Shown here: piece after piece, positions 1 through 12,875 of the stretch
How positions within the stretch are numbered: the first letter of the stretch is position 1
Layout of the letters: the number at the start of each line of letters is the position of its first letter
NCBI GenBank assembly: GCA_037976565.1
Contig: CP137680.1
Span: 17,294,374-17,358,373 of the forward strand
Direction: 5' to 3'
From: Mesocentrotus franciscanus
Lineage: Eukaryota > Echinodermata > Echinoidea > Camarodonta > Strongylocentrotidae
Length of the DNA: 64,000 nucleotides
Position numbers and translations under genes: made by a program
The notes under the pieces: generated by a model
What the model was told of the DNA's origin: nothing
The model's database searches: none
Seen by the model: the letters and a program-made list of their open reading frames with translations, nothing else

Positions 1-1410
1 CAATTTATCACCACGCTCGGTCAGCTACCCCTTCCCCCTAAACAAATAGATAGACCTAAACAAATAGATAGACTGGATACGCCAATGCAGAGTTGCACGT
101 ATTCTAATGCACTGTTCAATATGCACTTCAAAATCCTAGTTGGTATTAGTTTACAATACAGTATGCACCATAAATCATTAAGCGTATAGAAACATACATT
201 ATGTTAGCCATGTGTTTGTGGTAAATTAAACATAGAAAACATTCAGTTACACTGTCTTCTGCCTTCATATCATTAACGCATTTTCCGAAACTAAATTGAG
301 AATATGTATATATATATTTATTTATATATTATCACGTGATTACTCGATATAACGACCTGGATATTAAAAATTATTATCTGCCAATTTCTAATTTTCAAAA
401 AGTTAATTATTGGTGTAAGTTAAATATATAATATGTTAGCCGCATGTTTATGGTAAATTAGAGTAAAATAAATCAGTTACATTTCTCAATTCATGTAATG
501 AATTGACCTTCCGAAACTAATCAGAAAAAAAAAATCATATCTCGTGATAATTCGAGATAACGGCCCGGAAGTCATTATTACCTTTTATCTGTCAAAGTAA
601 TTATCGAAAAGAGTATCTTATTGGAGTAATTACCACACGACACCTAACCTTGCCAGAAAATTTCCGGGGCAGACTGAAAGCTGATAAAATGCAACACCTA
701 TGTGTGTTCTTTGTATGGTCGACCATGGGTAAAGCAGCAAGATTGTAGGAACTATTAACTAAATTCATAACATTGAAAGAAAGAAATCCGTTTAAAAAAG
801 TTCAAGCTATATTCCAAAAAATTTATAACAAATATATGCTCAGATTTTCGGAAGAAGAGGGTTAGTTAAAAAAAAAAATATGACTGCATTCTTGTTTGTT
901 CTATGGTACGCATCACTCACGTATGTTTTTACTTTAATACCACCAACAATGACCAGAGTTTCATCTGAGTATTGACGTTTAAAATTCAATTAATTCGACT
1001 GATGATAGGAAGAAAAAAAATCGTCTGTTAAAGATCAATACAAAATATCTTTAAATGTATAATGAAGACAAATTACACCCCTCGAAAAGAGTAATGGTTA
1101 AGCACACCGTGTAGGCTACAAAATCTCTGTCATGTTCATTTTATCATCAAACAGATTTCTTACATATACCAAGATGCATCTTGGCGCTTTATATATTTCT
1201 ATCTTTTTGTAAACACGAATTTAATGCCTTCATTTTGGAAAAAGTAACACACCCCCAAAAACCTGATGAACCGTTTCATAACACAGAGGAAAAGGGTTAT
1301 GCGAAATTTTGTTAAAGCAGTTACCAAAATCTGTCGAATAAGAAGTACTTTTAGAAGTAATAATACTTTTTTTTAATGAGGAATAATTAATACTGATTTT
1401 GGTTTCTTAC

Positions 1411-1489
1411 CCGAATAGTTTTCATCTTCTGGCGGTCTGTCCACCACTGTAACACTAACAGTCCTCCCTCTGTCCACGGTGCTATACAT
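1411..1489 (-). CDS. Candidate first coding exon (26 codons plus one base), gene continues left
   Basis: Minus strand ATG at 1489, then MYSTVDRGRT, VSVTVVDRPP, EDENYS and a phase-1 G before the donor gtaagaaacc. An in-frame TAA lies 21 nt upstream of the ATG and no splice acceptor is visible there. About 200 nt upstream has no other ATG on this strand. The peptide is hydrophilic with an acidic end and without a signal peptide, so a cytoplasmic N-terminus is likely. I do not recognise the family. The rest of the gene would lie beyond the left edge. Confidence 0.45.
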
Positions 1490-2712
1490 TAGTACCAGTC
1501 GATGTTACAAAGTTTTGAGATATAATTCCAATTAGTCCAAAGTTACCACAACAGCACTGCGTGACAGCCAGAAACAAACTGCAGGTATATCGACTCTCTC
1601 ACAATCAACTATGATAAAGGGAGCTCACCTCGGCTATTATGGTGGCTTGTTTCCGCTGATTCTTTTTCGTTTGTTTTCAAAGTTAACAGGATGCGGGCAT
1701 AAACATGATAAAGGTGCAGCGAAATGGGGGTTTATAGGGGTACTGTAAACTCACGAAGCCTAATCATATTTGGTTGTTGACGGTTGCATTTTTAATGTGC
1801 CCCAGTTACCCTGTTGTAATTTTGTTATTTGAAATCATAATCTGCATGCACTTTCCCCATTCACGAATTGGGACGAGGTGTACATATAAACCCATGGTGG
1901 AGATTTAAACAGGTGAGTGCCCCCTAAATTAAATTGTACAATACGCCCACGCCCCTGAAAATGACATGGATCATTATGCTGGCCCATTTTTTCGAGCAGA
2001 TTTTGACTGTGTACGTGGCATTGGCACCACTAGTCATTTTCTGCGGTTGTCATTGCCTTCAGTTCATGCATGTGACATATAATATGATATCGACACTAAG
2101 TCTTTGCTCCATTCCACAAACCAATTGACAGACCTCCACCTCTTTTCACAGAATCAGCATTTATCATCAAGCGATTAAGGGGCGCATTTTTAAAGGGGAA
2201 GCCCTCCTCCCCCTTCCCACAGTTGATTCATGGAAAAGATACCGCAAGCCATGTCAATATCTCCCGAATAGGGCAATGGCGTCCATATACCTGATGGTTG
2301 CCAATTTGATTTCGAAATAGCGAAAAACAAACTGTTAGTCATGCTGGTGGTACTTGTCTTAATGACTTATGCTTTCACCAGCAGGTATATACCTCGACAA
2401 TTAAAATCTTAATGCTCTTTGTATCAACTGAGACTCGCATACTGATTCACTTTTGCATGACTTTCAATGACATGGATGCTTTGACCAGAATATGAAAAGT
2501 TCTGCTGGTGCATATCGAGAGCATCATTACTTAGGCAAATTAGGGTTCATGCATGATAATTGTATAACAACAATGATTAGAAGAAGTAGTCTTTACCCAG
2601 CATATAAGTTTCGCAGTGTTGGTAACTTTAATAGCGGAGATCAGCATATGAGCTAATAATTAGAACATTACAGACGATATAAAATGGAATTGGCACATAA
2701 CTTTTGACATGG

Positions 2713-2740
2713 CTGAGAAGCCAGTAGGAACTGGCGAAAC
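2713..2740 (+). other. Hammerhead-ribozyme-like motif (core imperfect)
   Basis: CTGA (2713-2716), then a 6-bp stem GCCAGT/ACTGGC (2720-2725, 2730-2735) with an AGGA loop, then GAAAC (2736-2740) and GTC. This is the order of the hammerhead core (CUGANGA, stem II, GAAA). The base expected to be G8 reads A, or one base is lost, so cleavage is doubtful. Penelope-like retroelements carry such motifs; no element coding is seen here. Confidence 0.35.
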
Positions 2741-4429
2741 GTCACGGAGAAGTAAGTTGAACTATACTTCCAGTCACTAATTTATAATGTCATATTCAAT
2801 TCTACAATACTGGATGAATCATACATTTCACGAAGCATTTTACATGGTTACGTCTAAGCTAAAATGAATGATAGGAACATATTGATTAATTCATATATCA
2901 CTCATTCAGATCAAATGTTACTAACGAGGCAAATAAAGAAAACACACTTGCGATGATTGTGGTCTCATTTAAAAAATCAATAGAATCAATTACTCGTCAA
3001 TTATAAACCATTGTTTTGAGTCGGTAAGATATAAAATGGATTCAGAACCCAGCATGTTCGACGCTTTACCAAGTTGGAAGTAATTAGACTAAATACCGTG
3101 ATAATAAATGTCGTTTTTGCAAGACAGAAGGGAAAACGATTCAGCACAGAATGAATGTAAATGTTTTATTCATTTCGCTTTCCTAACCATGCACATGATA
3201 TCCCGCAATGTTGTGTACCTGATACTATATAAAACCATACGTCAAGTTGATTCCCTGATCCTGATAATATTATTTATTTTGAAACATGAAGACGGTAAGA
3301 CGTGATACTGTGATCTCAGCGTGGGCTAGGTCATTGCCATGATCCTATGCCAAACACTCAAATTCTTCCTGCAATTTGGAGTTCCAAGGAGGGGCGTTGC
3401 CTGAGGGGATGAGGGGGTGTCATCCCCATTCAATTTGTTGTCTTCAATTTTTCATATTATTGTATAGATGCTGCAAATGTGAAGAAAATCCTCACCGTTC
3501 ATTCATTTTTTAGAGTTCCGGTGGGCCAATGAAGTGATTCACTGCCTCTCTAAATGATTGATATAATGAATTCCATAAAACAATAAGAAAATTAACAAAC
3601 TGTTACTATCACCAAAAAAACGAACAAATCTTTTTTGGGGGTGGCTTATTGGCAAATCGCAAAGTTTATTGATCATTTTTATTCTGTAATAGGAATTTCT
3701 TATAACCATCAGTCGGTATGCATACATTTACTCAGCCCCCCCACCCGTTCAAAGGAGAGCTGGAGACCATCTTCCTTGACGGCATGTGGGCAGTGTTGAT
3801 AAAATCCTTACTCTTAGATCACGTGCGTTTGAAGAAAGGAGAAGGCCTAATGGAAGGGTAATTGGTGAAAATTTAAAGGGCAATTGAGGACATGAGGATA
3901 AATTGACTCTGTAATGTAATCTATTATGAAATTTCAGTTTTACAAACTTTCGTGGGTGGCAAAGAACACACTGATTTTGTTTTCCTATTTTGTCAAGTTT
4001 CTCCGATATACCCATATTCATTTTGTTGTTATCAAGTAAAGACTAATGGTTGATATATATAATTGTTATTTTTATAGAAGGTTAAATTAAAAATAAAACG
4101 TATCTTTTAAGATGGCTTTATAACCCTAAAAGTTTATTTGGTGTTTTTATTCAGTTCACCTGAAGCATAATATGAAATATATGAAAGATAGATATATAAT
4201 TTCTCAACATGCCCTTTTCAAATTCTTCAGGGCTACTATCAGATATAAGTGAAGACTTATCCGCTAATAATATTAGACTAATCAGAGATAAGAAGAGTAT
4301 GTCTAAATATGGGTCATGGAGGTTCCATGCTTTGGTAACGGTAACTAAAACTTCATCATCAATGTGATAATAGTCATAGGTGTATATCGTTCTACATACC
4401 TATATCATCACTGGATCACCCATGTTCCC

Positions 4430-4915
4430 CCGGGCCATGGTAACAGAACATCATCCATCTCATCATAAGGGTAGGAGGATAAAAGAGGATGCATCAAGAT
4501 GTGATGCGATCTCACTCTACCCTCACTAAGCCACAAAATATGTTCCCGTTGGTATCATGGTAACATAACTTTTTATCCATCTAATGATAAGGGTTGGAGG
4601 AGGATGAAGAGGAATGCTCTATCATCATCTTCACGATCCCATCATTATATAGTTAAAAATTTGTTGTTGTTTTTTTAATACATAAGTAACAGGACTAAAG
4701 ACTCATGATTAAGGTAGGGTAGGATGAGGAGGGAGGAGGGAGGAGGGAGGAGGAAGAGAAAGATGCACCGAGTCGAGATTATGTACCTGTGTACCAGCAC
4801 CGGGTCATTTCAAGTTGGTAGCGGTATAACTAGAGATTCATCCATCTCATGAGGATAGTGGGAGGAGAAGGATGGAAGGAGGATGCATCAAGTTGGGATG
4901 CGATCCCCGGGCTGG
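4430..4915. repeat. Degenerate tandem repeat, about four copies of 125 bp
   Basis: Recurring words are catggtaac, atccatctcatgataagggt, ggaggaggatg and gatgcatcaagatgtgatgcg, with copies near 4450, 4575, 4705 and 4830. The third copy carries a local gaggagggag expansion. Confidence 0.6.
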
Positions 4916-6159
4916 GTCAACGATTCCAGCAATGTACTTGATGCATTCTCCCGATGGGACTCCTCCGGTGAAGATGATTCGAAGACCTGTGGTAGGTCCC
5001 AACCATCTCGAGTAAGATGACAGGGTAAGATGAGCTTACTTCCAAGGAAATCGTATACACTTCGTATAGGCCTGGTGTTTCCCTTGACAGTATTATGTTC
5101 AGTGCTTTAGTATTAATACAGTTGCATTAATTGAACTGCATTCATTGCCTCTAACACCGTATACTTGATTTGGTAATGGTAATGGCAAAGGAAGAATTGA
5201 GAGTGATGTGATTCAGTTTACCCCTGTGTGCACTGCTTATAACAATTTGAGGCAGAACTCAATCATGTCATTCGTGAATGAGCAACATTTCAAGCTAAAA
5301 GACGGAAGACGAACGTTTCTCTGTTACGTGTAAACAAAAGCGAAAATGTATAAGAATAAATTTTAAAACCCATCACATGGTTATCAATTACTGGTATCGG
5401 GGATTGAAAGACCATTAGTATATTTATCTATACATCGGGACTATTAACATGACTGAGGAGAAGTAAAGAGTTTAGAAGCCTTTTTTTTGGGGGGGGGGTG
5501 GGCAGCATATCATATTTTTCCTGGAATTATGGTTACCGGCGATAGATTTATACCAGAAGCAACACAATAATAAGGAAATTATCACTGTATCATTATGATA
5601 ACTTTAGGTCAGACGAAATTGGGAATAATGAGTCTCTCAGTTTGTCTTTCCTTTCCCCATCATTGTCTCACTTTTCTTAAAAATTCGTTGATTTTATATG
5701 TCACCCTGTGCCATGATGACAATGCAGGTCACGTGACTAACCATGCCGGAAAGGTGTATGCCGGGAGGATTTTCCTGCTACCCAGGTAATGTATACAGAC
5801 AACCAGACCACAACATGACAATAGGAATAAACATGCCACTGAAGAGGTGCTGAAAAACATGCCCTCAATGTGTTCATATGATAAGAAAATCTAACTAGTA
5901 GGGTCCATGATCTAATTGACTAATCAACGAACGAACAAACTTCGTCGCGTCCCACTTGTGATTATGCAATTATTACCGCAAGAACAGATGTGATTATATG
6001 CGAAAACAAAACAATTCTGTTACTATGATGACAAGTTTGAGGGCAGAAGGTGAAATGTAAAAGTTAAATACATATTAGACCCCCACTCACATTTTTTTTG
6101 CAACCCATAACGATGACATGCAGATAATACGTGACAAGGAGCAGGATTTTTTTCTCAGG

Positions 6160-6470
6160 GTATTGGATTCCCTCTCTACTCCGTCCCCCATCCCTGCGTA
6201 GTCCTTACCACTCCCTGCCTCTACCCCCCCCCTCCTCCAAACCCCATTCTTACCCCACTCCTTGCGTCTCCCTGCCCCTTCAAGCGTCCTCCCCACCCCC
6301 CTCTGCCTCTTCCCTGTACCCTACCTGCCTTTGTACTACCCTCCCTGCTTCCCCTATCTTTTCTCTAGCCCTCTCTACTCATTCCTGCCCCTCCCTACCC
6401 TCTGCCTACCCCTCCCACCCCTCCTTACTCCCTCCCTCCTTCCTCTCTGCCCCTCTCTTGGATAGAACCT
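6160..6470. repeat. C/T-rich low-complexity tract
   Basis: About 310 bases, almost all pyrimidine on the plus strand, dominated by ccctccc, ctgcccc and tacccc words without strict period. The long Ser/Pro/Leu frames over it are composition artefacts. Confidence 0.85.
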
Positions 6471-8301
6471 AGCTAAACCACCAACAACTCTTTTTAATGT
6501 TTGACATGATTGTTCTCAATGTCATTCTCTAATCACATCAATCTCGCTGTAATACGATGTGACACGTGGTAATACGAATGAAGTGAGTGACGGCACGAAA
6601 ACTCCTCTAACCTGCTCAGATTAGCCATATACATGTACTAATACACCATGATTGCAACATTCAAAGGAGAGAATCCGTAGGCGGGTCCACATATGGGACC
6701 CCCACCTTTTTTTTAAAGTAAAAAGTTACAAAAGCCACGTACGTTACGCTACACGGATTTGGGCAATTTTCAAAAAATTCGGAAAACCGAACGCCCTTCA
6801 TGATAATCCTGGATCTGTTTTAGTATGGTACAGATACACAAGCTTGCTAAATAGTGTAAATTGGAGGGGTGTGGTTTGAACACGTGTCCAACCCGTGATA
6901 GAATGACAACAGAGGGAAAGAGAGACAGATCGAGAGATAGATGAAGAGAGGCACCTCAATACGTAACAAAGCAGAATGTAATTTGTCGAGTAAAACAATT
7001 TGTCTCATTTCATTCCGACTGTTTCATGGGTCTGTTTTACCAATCGAGTTATCTTTCAAATTCAGACAGTTGTTTTTCCTTTCTCCGGGGACAATTTCTG
7101 ACTCATTAGTCTCACGTTTCTCAGGCTCGTGTTTGACCCACATTATAATCAACACGGATGTTAATTAATCGATGTAACACAGAAATTCGAATATCCTGGG
7201 TCTCGTTACGAGTGGATAACACAAACAAACAACTTAACCAATGGAGGACGGTATGTAAAAGTGTTTTTTATTATTTTTTATTACACGTGTGATTTCAACA
7301 TTCTTTGAATAAAATATGAAATAAACATATCTCATTGAGAACGTACGACCATTCGGTACAAGGGTCTGAAAATCAGGCTATTTGATAAAACGACTGCAAT
7401 CCCTAAATTCGATTCGACAACTAACGGTCGTTATTTTCCCACAAAAAGACATTTTCAAGCCCTTTCGTTTTGAGGGAAGTTCTAAATTAGTATTATCTTT
7501 CAAATGCCGTTGGAATTTAACCTTTTCATTTTTTGGGCCTGCAAATGGGACAGAGTACCTTTAAGCTCTGATCACACCAAAGTTGTATAGCACAAATTTC
7601 AGATACAACAGCAGTCTTATCTCTAGTACCCGCTAGTAACACCTACATGTAGTACATCACAATGGACAGTGTCTTTGTGGTATACACTCACTTCACCTGG
7701 GTATAGGAAGGCACTTATTGATAAAATGTCTCATCGAAGGACATAAGCACCGAAATATATGACTCGACCGCTAAATCTCTACATGTAGAGTCTAGAGGAT
7801 ATACCAATTCAACCACACTAGACGTAGCCAATTGTTGAAGAAAAAAAAGGGGGGCAGCCCAAGCTATTTTGCCGACAGATCGAACAGGGACAAAAAAATG
7901 TCGTAAAGGGTCTTATAATAATTTTAATTTTCCGACAGAATGATAGTTATGTTGTCAACATTTGTTTTAATGCGATGAGAATGATGGGGCGATCGCCTTC
8001 TCTCCTCCTTTTTTGGCTACTGACACTGCCCCTGTTCATATACAGTATAAATATGATTAAAAGTGTTGCGACATGACAGGAACATATTTCTCCAAATAGA
8101 GCAGAATGTGGCAGGCGTTTGATTTCTCTTTCTCTTTCACTTTTATATCATTTGTTTCCAGAATCATTGTCAATCGTACAACCATAGAGTTTAGAAACCA
8201 ACCCACAGGCCTACATACCAGTCGAGTCCATCATCGTGTTAACCTTCTAACAACGTTCTCAATTCACGTACTGGTGATGGTGAAAGGAAATTGACCAGTC
8301 A

Positions 8302-8546
8302 CAATGGCGCAGTGTGGGTCTAGTCATTGAGGGGGGAACGGGAGGGGGGCTTTATCTTACTAGGTTGATGAAATGCGTGAGAATCCAGCATGAAAGGGGG
8401 AAGGGTGTACCATCTTCTTTTTATATTGCTTGCCCTTTTCCCTTTCTTTCTCTTCTATTTTTATGTTCCTCATTTTCTATTTTCGATATTCAACTGGGGC
8501 ACATTTTCTCCCTCGTGCCCCCCCCCCAACCGTATCTACGCCACTG
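8302..8546. mobile_element. 245-bp MITE, CAGTGGCGTAG-type termini
   Basis: Left end CAATGGCGCAGTGTGGG and right end CGTATCTACGCCACTG are imperfect inverted repeats, with GTCA on both sides (8298-8301, 8547-8550). The interior has a G run, a gttgatgaaatgcg block, a pyrimidine-rich half and a C run just before the right end. The same internal order recurs near 23575-23805 and 52330-52620. Confidence 0.65.
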
Positions 8547-9289
8547 GTCAGGCTCATTGGTCAGAGATGTCGACATAAATCTTTTAGTTACATAATAATC
8601 AAGTACTAGCCTACAACTGTAGACCTATTTGCAATACAAGTTGTATGTGCTTTGCCAATTTCGTTAGCCATACGATTTCTCATATTTAGAGAATAATGTT
8701 AACATTGCTAAATCCTGTGTATAAATCAAATAATGTGCTGTCCTGAGACACTATACACATTGCCAATTTACCCGTCGGATTATCAGTGGCATTGTCAAAG
8801 AGATATATCCCAGACTGTTTTCATTGGTGATCTAGTAACATTATAGTCAGAATTGCGTATGGAAAGCTAAACACTGATTGAACTAAAATGTGACATCAGA
8901 ATCAAATATTACATAAAAGAGAATGGATACGAAACTGAAAATAAAAATGACATCGCTCTATGCTCTTAAACAAAACGCAAACAGCACAGCATTGACCTAT
9001 ATTAAACAGTTTATAAAGCAATGTTGTGATGTCCTTAGAGGAAATGTCCTAACTCATGTGACTTGTAACAGGAAATGTTTGGCTTGCACACTGCAAAACC
9101 ATCTCAACCGACCATAAAGTAAGAGGGATTTTTAGTTTGTCTGTCATTTTCCACGACTTCTCCTTATTTTCTCACGGTGTCCCAAGTCATGTCATGACTG
9201 TTCTACGATGTTGACAAGTGACAACCTATTGTAGATCTCAACCATTGCATACTCTCTTTTCCTATCTAGACCTATACATGTAAATTCCT

Positions 9290-9693
9290 TCTCCTCCTGT
9301 CTGTCTGTGTCTTTGTATGTCTTTCTCTCTGTCCTCTCTCTTTCTTTTCATTCTTACTGGCTTACTTTATATCTCACTTTCGCATAATACTTGGCTTATA
9401 TGATATATCTATATCCTCCCTGTTGCGTCTTCATCAACTATCTAGTCTGCCTCTTTCTTTTTTTTCTTTCTCTCTGCCTGTCTCTGTCTGTCTGACTCCC
9501 TTTTTGCTTCCCCCGAATCTTTCTCTCTATCTTCTCCCCTCCTCCCCCACCTTTCTGTTATCGCCCCTCTCCCCCACCTTTCTGTTATCGCCCCTCTCCC
9601 CTTTTGCTCCCCCGAGTGCTTCCTTCCATCCTCTCTCCATATCTCTCTCGTTCTATCATCTCTTTCTTTCTGTCTCTCCCCTCTCTCTGTCAC

Positions 9694-9745
<52 letters not shown>
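9290..9745. repeat. CT-rich tract ending in pure (TC)n
   Basis: Pyrimidine-rich from about 9290, including a 28-bp direct repeat (ccccacctttctgttatcgc... at 9545 and 9573), then an uninterrupted (TC)n run at about 9691-9745. Leu/Ser-rich frames are artefacts. Confidence 0.9.
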
Positions 9746-9749
<4 letters not shown>

Positions 9750-11232
9750 TTTCTGTCTAAAATTCCGACTCATTCGTCTTGTATCACAGCTTCTCACAAA
9801 CTCCTCACGTGACCCCTATCGAAGAGGTTAAAGCTGTTCTCATCCCTTCATCCACCACTGATGCTATCCTCCTCCTCCGTCACCATCTGGTACTCCCATC
9901 ATGGAAAATAAAGATGAGAGGACCGAATCAAACTTGACAATCACTTGTCACTGTGGGCGACAAAAGTGTAGCTACACATATGCATCACTCATCTACGACC
10001 GAGATGTACTGCTCATGTAATTTTAATCACGATTAAAGTGAACCGGTAACATTGTTAAAGGTTGATGAAAGAGTTCTCATGGCCAACGCCATACAAGAAA
10101 AAGGACAACGATCCTTAAATCTAGGGACATCGCTCTTATATTTTGAATGGGGAATATAGATTCGCCTACAGCCAGCCCCCCAAAGAGAAACTTGTCCCAG
10201 AGGAAAACAAATATGGAGAAATTCTCCTACATCAGATTAAAGGATTAGAAATTAATATCTTAAAATCAAAATCAAAGGCAATGCTCAGGCTAAGAATGAA
10301 AGAAAAACAAACAAGATTTGCCTTAATGTATTCCAAGAGGCTTTGTATTTTTATAAATACAACACTTAAGGCCCTACAAATAGGAGAGGAATTTTTTTAA
10401 TGGAGGGAGGGTAACATCCCCAGCGCCCCCAATCGACGTCCCTAACAACACTTAACGCACCATTTGATCTTCAAGGGCTTACAATGATAGTAGTGTATAG
10501 TCGGAAGAAACCAAGCACTTTCCAACGATGATAATATATATGCCCTCTCCATGACAGCAATTTGCAAAAGGTTTTCGCACTTTTTTTCCCCCAAGCAGCA
10601 ACCGAAAGTGTGATTTTCCGTTAGTGTCATGTAGTCGGAAATCATACGTCAAGCCACTAAAGAGTGATTGTTTAAAATGTCTTCCATATGTTACCGATAA
10701 GGCATATAGGATAGACAATCATTATTGTCATGTAAGGAGTGATTGCAGAAGCAGGGGGCAAAGGAGGTTATGGACTCCCGATGCAAGTTGCACACGAGGC
10801 GTCATTATTTTGCTTGACGTAGGCCTGCGTCAGTGATCGGTGAAGTGGAATCCAAAATCAGTTGAACACCCTTTTACTCGTCCCTGACGAAGTTGTCTGG
10901 CAAACGGCTGGGTTTCTCTTGTTCAATGTTGGGGGTTCACGCTTGGCATCTCATGAAGTTCAAATTATTGTTGTGTGATCTCCTCGATAGTTAGCTAATT
11001 CCCATCTCTCCCATAATTTTCTGAAGTTCACGGCCAGTGGGTGTCTGATTTGTTTAGATTTTGAAGGAATATTGAAAATTCAAGGTCGGGGCTGGTGTAA
11101 TGAGAAGGGAGGCGAGGTCAGCGATGATGTTTAGAAAAGGAACGGGAAGGGTTGGACAGACTGGAAGGTGCTAAAATGCACTTTCTACGCGTTACCTTCA
11201 ATATTACCATATTATAATCTACCAAAATAGTT

Positions 11233-11270
11233 TGTCTCTCTCTCTCTCTTTCTCTTCCTCTCTCTCTTTA

Positions 11271-11309
<39 letters not shown>

Positions 11310-11400
11310 TTCTCCCTCTCTCTCTCTTTCTCTTTCTTTCTCTCTTGCGCTTTTTATTTCTATCTCTCTCCTATTTCTCTTTCCTTTTCTCACTCGCAGT
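11233..11400. repeat. (CT)n with CTTT interruptions
   Basis: Interrupted dinucleotide microsatellite, polypyrimidine on the plus strand. Confidence 0.9.
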
Positions 11401-11417
11401 TCTTCCCTGTCAAAATA

Positions 11418-11635
11418 ATGTCTCAATCGTCGATCTCCATACAATTCATCTTCTCCTTTTCACAAAAATTATAGCCCTATCTGGTAAGTTCCGTCACATT
11501 TTATTGTCGCTTTTACGAATAATTTGTCTCTATTGTCGATCTCCATACAATTCATCTTCTCTTTTTCACGAAAATTATAGCCCTATCTGGTAAGTTCCGT
11601 CACATTTTCTTGTCGTTTTTACGAACTAGTCTCCA
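11418..11635. repeat. Direct duplication, two copies of about 108 bp
   Basis: The block gtcgatctccatacaattca ... ctatctggtaagttccgtca is repeated once with few changes, directly after the CT-rich tract. Confidence 0.85.
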
Positions 11636-12062
11636 TCTCAATATTTTTTTATACTTGACTACAATTCTCTTTCTCAATACCCCCTTCTTGCGTATGTAAT
11701 GGTATCATCATGTTCATGTTCATGGCTACCTTCATGTCAATCGAATCAGAAGAGAGGGATCGTCCGTTTCCAGAAAGGATAACATTTTCAGAATATGACA
11801 GTGAAGTAAAGTATAGGTCCCTACAGATGATCACACAGCACTCAACATATTACAACAATCCTCGTTTCTCAAATTTTGAGGTCCTCTTATCTATTACAAC
11901 ACATGCTGCACATAATTGGCATGACAAAACATACATTTTGTTTGCAAAATTTTCAGGAAGTGATTTTTAATTTTCACAACCCACCTTGGCAAATCACGTA
12001 TGAAAAACGACAATGATCTTGACAAGTTATAAGCTTACAAACCTAAATCACCTGGCTCTTGT

Positions 12063-12875
12063 ATCAAAACATTCTTTTTTTAAATAATAGCGTTTTTTCC
12101 TCATTCAGTATCATACGAATACCTTCATACGAACTAGCAAACTTTCTATTACAAGGTAAATTAACAATTTCCCAATCATGATTATGAGCCCATTGCCCAT
12201 ATCAAAACATTCTTTTTTAAATAATCGCGTTTTTCCTCATTCAGTAACATACGAATACCTTCATACGAAGTAGCAAACTTTCTATTACAAGGTAAATTAA
12301 CAATTTCCCAATCATGATTATGAGCCCATTGCCCATATCAAAACATTCTTTTTTAAATAATCGCGTTTTCCTCATTCAGTAACATACGAATACCTTCATA
12401 CGAAGTAGCAAACTTTCTATTACAAGGTAAATTAACAATTTCCCAATCATGATTATGAGCCCATTGCCCATATCAAAACATTCTTTTTTAAATAATCGCG
12501 TTTTTCCTCATTCAGTAACATACGAATACCTTCATACGAAGTAGCAAACTTTCTATTACAAGGTAAATTAACAATTTCCCAATCATGATTATGAGCCCAT
12601 TGCCCATATCAAAACATTCTTTTTAAATAATCGCGTTTTTTCCCAATTCAGTAACATACGAATACCTTCATACGAAGTAGCAAACTTTCTATTACAAGGT
12701 AAATTAACAATTTCCCAATCATGATTATGAGCCCATTGCCCATATCAAAACATTCTTTTTTAAATAATCGCGTTTTTTCCTCATTCAGTAACATACGAAT
12801 ACCTTCATACGAAGTAGCAAACTTTCTATTACAAGGTAAATTAACAATTTCCCAATCGTGATTATGAGCCCATTG
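12063..12875. repeat. Tandem array, six copies of a 136-bp unit
   Basis: Copies start near 12063, 12201, 12337, 12472, 12608 and 12744. Spacing is 135-138 bp. Differences are mainly in T-run length, a few substitutions and the more diverged first copy. The unit starts atcaaaacattctttttt and ends atgattatgagcccattg. The period is not a multiple of three and no frame is kept. High identity implies recent expansion. Confidence 0.95.

Larger units (their letters stand above)
1490..8301. other. No gene recognised (left intergenic or intronic DNA)
   Basis: Contains the hammerhead-like motif (2713), degenerate tandem repeat (4430-4915) and pyrimidine tract (6160-6470). Otherwise AT-rich unique-looking DNA. 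Frames of 60-90 codons here have no homology signal, splice context or composition to support them. Confidence 0.5.

Noticed and set aside
2693..2745. First coding exon starting ATGGCTGAGAAG and ending at gtaagt
   Set aside because: The same bases form the hammerhead-like stem and core; the peptide has no partner exon and the ribozyme-like reading explains the inverted repeat better.
9423..9812. 129-codon Leu/Ser/Pro-rich frame
   Set aside because: Translation of a CT microsatellite. The same applies to frames at 6131-6472, 11232-11474, 17740-18123, 30413-30712, 41015-41200 and 51462-51788.
12063..12875. Regular repeats resembling a CRISPR array
   Set aside because: The whole 136-bp unit is repeated with no unique spacers, in animal DNA; it is a tandem satellite.
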